A stretch of 23,287 bases of DNA from Treponema sp. (GTDB lineage Bacteria; Spirochaetota; Spirochaetia; Treponematales; Breznakiellaceae): NCBI GenBank assembly GCA_031254385.1, contig JAIRUO010000198.1, positions 1 through 23,287 on the forward strand, given 5' to 3'. The notes under the pieces are model-generated. The model made no database searches, had not been told where the DNA came from, and saw nothing but the letters and a program-made list of their open reading frames with translations. Positions 20,238 through 23,287 of the stretch are shown one piece after another (the stretch's first letter is position 1; every line of letters starts with the position of its first letter). The position numbers and the translations under genes were made by a program.

Positions 20238-21043
20238 GCGAGAAAAAACTATACGGCCATCCAAAGAGTCTATACGATGTGCCTACCAAATACTGCGGCG
20301 GTTGCGGCCACGGAATCATCCACCGTATCATTACAGAGCTTATTGATGAATTTGGTATGAGGGAAAAGACTGTGCTTACCAATCCCGTAGGCTGCGCAAT
20401 CTGGGCAGATCTTTATTTTGATACTGATACGGTACAGCCTGCACACGGCAGGACTCCTGCGGCAGCCACGGGCATCAAGCGGGTGCTTCCGGATCATCTG
20501 GTTATCTGCTATCAGGGCGATGGCGACATGGCAGCCATCGGCACCGCCGAGATGATCCATGCGGCCAACCGGGGCGAAAAGTTCACCACAATCTTTGTGA
20601 ATAACGCGATATACGGCATGACAGGCGGACAGATGGCCCCGACCACGTTGGTGGGACAGAAGGCAACGACATCCCCGCTTGGCCGTGACCCGGTTAATGC
20701 TGGTATGGGGTATCCTATTCGTGTGGCAGAATTATTGGCAACCTTAGACGGGACAGCCTATATTGCCAGGGGCGCGGTAAACAACGCGGCAAATGTACGG
20801 AAAACCAGAAATTACATACGTAAGGCTCTGGAACTCCAAATGAAGGGCATTGGCTTTACCATGGTGGAAATTCTTTCCCAGTGCCCGACAGGCTGGAGCA
20901 TGGAACCGGGGGCATCCACAGATTGGCTAGATAAAAACATGATCCCGGTTTTTCCGCTAGGTGAAATCAAGAAATCGTCTGAGGCCGCCAGTATGCCTGC
21001 TGCTGCAAAGTTAGACGAAACAGCAAAGCAGGGGGTAGCCTGA
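20234..21043 (+). CDS. 2-oxoacid:ferredoxin oxidoreductase beta subunit (thiamine-diphosphate binding)
   Basis: A 269-aa subunit that binds thiamine diphosphate and shares in 2-oxoacid decarboxylation. YCGGCGHG at 20-27 is the family N-terminal motif, GDGDMAAIG at 95-103 followed by NNAIYGMTGGQMAPTT at 123-138 is the thiamine-diphosphate/Mg binding block, and Cys54 lies in NPVGCA. Length fits VorA/KorB-type beta subunits. The ATG at 20234 was chosen because it overlaps the alpha stop (ATGA) and MSEKKLYGHP leads directly into the conserved region; more upstream in-frame codons only repeat vorB sequence. The stop overlaps the gamma start by 1 nt, so translation is probably coupled. Confidence 0.92.
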   Translation: MSEKKLYGHPKSLYDVPTKYCGGCGHGIIHRIITELIDEFGMREKTVLTNPVGCAIWADLYFDTDTVQPAHGRTPAAATGIKRVLPDHLVICYQGDGDMAAIGTAEMIHAANRGEKFTTIFVNNAIYGMTGGQMAPTTLVGQKATTSPLGRDPVNAGMGYPIRVAELLATLDGTAYIARGAVNNAANVRKTRNYIRKALELQMKGIGFTMVEILSQCPTGWSMEPGASTDWLDKNMIPVFPLGEIKKSSEAASMPAAAKLDETAKQGVA

Positions 21044-21600
21044 TGGCCGAAACTACTTCAACAAAGACAACCGAGAAAAGTTTTTTCGCTGGATTCGGCG
21101 GACAGGGAATAATTTCACTTGGGCAGATTTGGGTTTACTTTGCGATGCAGGAAGGCAAGCATGTAACGTTTTTTCCCTTTTACGGTGCAGAAAAAAGGGG
21201 AGGCATAGCCAGGGCTGGGGTTATCATTTCCAATGAAGAAATTTACAGCCCCCTTGTAACCCATGCCGATTCTGTACTGGTAATGAACAGCGATTCCCTT
21301 CCCCTCTGCGAAGGAATAGTCAAAAGTAACGGGATCATGCTTATCAATTCTACCCTGGTTAAAGAAAACCCCCAAAGGAATGATATAAGGGTTGTAGGTG
21401 TAGAAGCAACGGGGCTGGCTGAAAAAATCGGCGATATACGCATTGCAAACATGGTTGCATTAGGCGCTATGGCAAAACTATCAGGGGCCCTTTCTCTAAA
21501 TGACATAGAAGGGATATTAAAAAAATTCTTTCCCCCGGACAAGCATAAATTCGTCCCCATGAATGCGGAGGCTATCCGGGCTGGGCTTGGGGCCGTATAG
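21043..21600 (+). CDS. 2-oxoacid:ferredoxin oxidoreductase gamma subunit
   Basis: A 185-aa subunit of the same complex. GFGGQGI at 17-23 is the gamma-domain nucleotide/CoA-type loop; FPFYGAEKRGGIARAGVIIS near residues 44-63 and NMVALGAMAKLSG in the C-terminal third are also typical. The gamma domain helps bind CoA and assemble the complex. The start overlaps the beta stop by one base. Expression with the other three subunits is expected. A structured region follows the stop after 6 nt. Confidence 0.92.
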   Translation: MAETTSTKTTEKSFFAGFGGQGIISLGQIWVYFAMQEGKHVTFFPFYGAEKRGGIARAGVIISNEEIYSPLVTHADSVLVMNSDSLPLCEGIVKSNGIMLINSTLVKENPQRNDIRVVGVEATGLAEKIGDIRIANMVALGAMAKLSGALSLNDIEGILKKFFPPDKHKFVPMNAEAIRAGLGAV

Positions 21601-21606
21601 TAAAAC

Positions 21607-21638
21607 AAGTATCTGCCATTAAAACGGCAGATACTTTT
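21607..21638 (+). terminator. Hairpin after the oxidoreductase operon, possible weak terminator
   Basis: An 11-bp perfect stem AAGTATCTGCC/GGCAGATACTT with an 8-nt loop ATTAAAAC, and a short TTTT at its 3' edge. It begins 6 nt after the gamma-subunit stop. The T run is short, so termination may be partial. Confidence 0.6.
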
Positions 21639-21639
21639 G

Positions 21640-21669
21640 CGATAGGCGACATTAAAACGTCGCCTATCG
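21640..21669 (+). repeat. Second hairpin with the same stem length and loop
   Basis: An 11-bp perfect stem CGATAGGCGAC/GTCGCCTATCG enclosing the same loop ATTAAAAC as the hairpin before it, although the stems differ in sequence. No T run follows, so it is not a classical terminator. Confidence 0.75.
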
Positions 21670-21671
21670 TA

Positions 21672-21733
21672 GCGGTTTACGGGGCAGCTTAGCTGCCCCT
21701 ACATTCCACCTGCGGTGGAACGTCGTAAACCGC
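21672..21733 (+). repeat. Branched (three-way) palindromic structure
   Basis: Outer arms GCGGTTTAC (21672-21680) and GTAAACCGC (21725-21733) pair over 9 bp, or 10 bp if G21681 and C21724 also pair. They enclose two perfect hairpins: GGGGCAGC/GCTGCCCC with loop TTA (21681-21699) and TTCCACC/GGTGGAA with loop TGC (21704-21720). The fold ends 7 nt before the AGGAGG ribosome site of the next gene, so it could affect its expression. Confidence 0.75.
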
Positions 21734-21755
21734 CATAACGAGGAGGAACTTATTT

Positions 21756-22721
21756 GTGAAAAAGCAGAAACTCAAATTTATTGGGCTCATTTTTACCATA
21801 GCCATTGCTGCGGCATTTATCCTTTGCCCTGCGCTGGCTCGTGCTGATGAAGGAATTACTTCTTCCACTGAATTAACGCTTCAGATATCGACCAGGCCGG
21901 AGGCAAAATTAAGCCTGACTCAAAGTTTTATTTTTCCCTTTCTACAGGGTAGCGGCCCTCTGACATTAGGGAACAATATCAGGACAAATTTAAGCGCGGA
22001 AGTTACTCCTGTATCTCTGGCCGGTATCGGTCAGGCAATCTGGACGCCTATTGCGTTTCTGGAAATTGATGCAGGCGGCAGGCTGGGAACTGGTTGGAAT
22101 ATGGCATTGGGAAACGGGATTGGGCTTAATAAGCCAGAAGGCTCCGGCCCTCTTCGTACATTCAGTATTGACGGCAGTCCTTTCGACGGTTTCCAGTGGA
22201 GCGCTTGGGCTGGCTTGGCTTTTCAGTTTGACCTTGCAGCATTATTTCCCGGAGACTGGGACCATGTTATTTTCCGCGTTCATAACGAGTTTAGATATTC
22301 CGCTTATTCCCGTGCTAGACCCGGAGAATCATGGGTTCTTGAAAATAACGCTGAATACCAAAATGGTTGGGCCTTGCATGGCACTGCGGTACTTGGTTAC
22401 CAGATGCCCCTTTCCCCGGTGCTAAATTTTATTGGCCTAATGGGAGAAGCCGATTACAATTTATATGACGTACCTGGAAAGGGGAAATGGGGCGGCAATC
22501 TTCCCAATTGGATTTTTTCTGTACTTTTTAACTTTTCCATTACTCCTCAATTCAACAGCTCCTTAATTGTACAGATGAGAACCCGAAATAATTACGGGGA
22601 TTCTGATTATGAAAACAAGAACAATTACTATTATAAGGACAGAGTTTTGGAGAATGGCGGCGGCAACCAGCGGCTTGTTTTTTATCGACTAGCCCTCATG
22701 TTTACTTATAAACTGCGATAA
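21756..22721 (+). CDS. Predicted outer-membrane beta-barrel protein of unknown function
   Basis: A 321-aa exported protein. The signal peptide has basic residues, a hydrophobic core at 8-24 and an ALARA cleavage site before Asp31. The mature part is rich in glycine, aromatic residues and alternating hydrophobic stretches (for example VIFRVHNEFRYSAYSRA, WIFSVLFNFSITPQF, LVFYRLALMFTYKLR), typical of outer-membrane barrels; it ends Arg rather than Phe. No enzyme or pore family is recognised. It starts at GTG, 9-10 nt after a strong AGGAGG (21741-21746), and is preceded by a heavily structured 130-bp region. It converges with ftsK, with only 5 bp between the stops. Confidence 0.72.
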   Translation: MKKQKLKFIGLIFTIAIAAAFILCPALARADEGITSSTELTLQISTRPEAKLSLTQSFIFPFLQGSGPLTLGNNIRTNLSAEVTPVSLAGIGQAIWTPIAFLEIDAGGRLGTGWNMALGNGIGLNKPEGSGPLRTFSIDGSPFDGFQWSAWAGLAFQFDLAALFPGDWDHVIFRVHNEFRYSAYSRARPGESWVLENNAEYQNGWALHGTAVLGYQMPLSPVLNFIGLMGEADYNLYDVPGKGKWGGNLPNWIFSVLFNFSITPQFNSSLIVQMRTRNNYGDSDYENKNNYYYKDRVLENGGGNQRLVFYRLALMFTYKLR

Positions 22722-22726
22722 TTGGC

Positions 22727-23287
22727 TTAGGCGCTGTAACCACGCAGTAGCTCTCGCGGCTTCGACCCCTGCGCGGGACCTACAACCCCGTGGTGTTCCA
22801 TTTCTTCCACAAGGCGGGCGGCGCGGTTGTAGCCGATTTTTAAGCGGCGCTGAATAAAGCTGGCGCTGGCTTTGCCTTGCTGGAAAACTATTTCCAGGGC
22901 TTTGTCGTAGAGAGGATCATCACCGTCGGTAAAGAGAGAAGAGCTGTCTTCTTCGTCATCATCAAAGAAAATTTCATCATCAATATAATCCGGTTCGCCC
23001 AGGAATTTCACGTAATCCACCACGCGTTCCACTTCTTCTTCGGAGATAAAGGCACCCTGCATACGGATGGGGAAGGGGTCTACAGCGCCCGCATAGAGCA
23101 TGTCTCCCCGGCCTAGTAGTTTTTCCGCCCCGACCATGTCAATGATGATGCGGCTGTCCATTTTGCTGGCAACCATAAAGGCAATGCGGCTGGGGATATT
23201 GGCCTTAATGAGTCCGGTGATAACGTCGATGGAAGGCCGCTGGGTAGCAAGGACTAGATGGATACCTATGGCTCGGCTCATGGCGGC
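22727..23287 (-). CDS. ftsK: DNA translocase FtsK/SpoIIIE, C-terminal part (cut by window edge)
   Basis: FtsK/SpoIIIE is a hexameric motor that moves chromosome DNA through the division septum and activates dimer resolution. About 186 C-terminal residues are visible and the frame stays open to the window end. GIHLVLATQRPSIDVITGLI is the conserved motor-domain block after Walker B, followed by ANIPSRIAFMVASKMDSR and GAEKLLGRGDMLY (sensor and arginine-finger region). An acidic linker with DDEIFFDDDEED precedes the C-terminal winged-helix gamma domain (DPLYDKALEIVFQQGKASAS onward), which reads KOPS-type orienting sequences. The gamma domain is complete. The N-terminal membrane part must lie beyond the window. 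Confidence 0.95.
   Translation of the reverse strand, partial: AAMSRAIGIHLVLATQRPSIDVITGLIKANIPSRIAFMVASKMDSRIIIDMVGAEKLLGRGDMLYAGAVDPFPIRMQGAFISEEEVERVVDYVKFLGEPDYIDDEIFFDDDEEDSSSLFTDGDDPLYDKALEIVFQQGKASASFIQRRLKIGYNRAARLVEEMEHHGVVGPAQGSKPRELLRGYSA

Overview
The window looks like chromosomal DNA from an anaerobic spirochaete, most likely Treponema or a close relative. This rests on gene content, not a database match. The pointers are several lipoprotein signal peptides with a loose spirochaete-style lipobox, a bactofilin/M23 peptidase/YaaR-like/RicT-like gene block, an LptC-like lipoprotein, and a ferredoxin-dependent branched-chain 2-oxoacid oxidoreductase.

Layout. 1-1539: the tail of one envelope protein, then an M48 metalloprotease lipoprotein whose N-terminal half resembles that tail. 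1540-4730: a visibly AT-rich accessory island. It holds a small SLOG/DUF2493-type nucleotide-binding protein, two near-identical XRE-type repressor genes in a direct repeat of about 410 bp, a 410-aa protein with a proteasome-like Ntn-hydrolase N-terminus between them, and a 67-aa ORF driven divergently from the second repressor. 4801-7364: an unknown lipoprotein, a terminator, an FMN reductase-like protein with a cysteine cluster, and LptC. 7483-9453: cheR-cheB behind a promoter that seems to leave almost no leader. 9450-12418 (minus): a morphogenesis/regulation operon, M23 peptidase > bactofilin > YaaR-like > RicT-like, with a strong sigma70-type promoter. 12529-15018 (minus): family B DNA polymerase. 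15101-16979: mtnA-mtnP for methionine salvage. 17005-18731 (minus): a divergent thymidylate-synthase-fold enzyme followed by an EamA transporter. 18852-21600: the four subunits (delta, alpha, beta, gamma) of a 2-oxoacid:ferredoxin oxidoreductase. 21607-21733: a dense hairpin array. 21756-22721: a predicted outer-membrane barrel protein. 22727-23287: the C-terminal end of FtsK/SpoIIIE, cut by the window edge.

The most interesting parts are: (i) the proteasome-like gene bracketed by duplicated repressor cassettes, each with four ordered TCAAT-type half-sites; (ii) perfect palindromes inside the vorB coding region, which seem to add about 25-30 residues to the protein, plus a second unrelated-looking hairpin cluster after the same operon; (iii) the thymidylate-synthase-like enzyme, whose active-site spacing matches E. 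coli ThyA exactly from Arg126 to Tyr209 although the rest diverges; (iv) G-rich heptamer-like repeats at three transcription-unit borders. No tRNA, rRNA, CRISPR array or transposase was seen.
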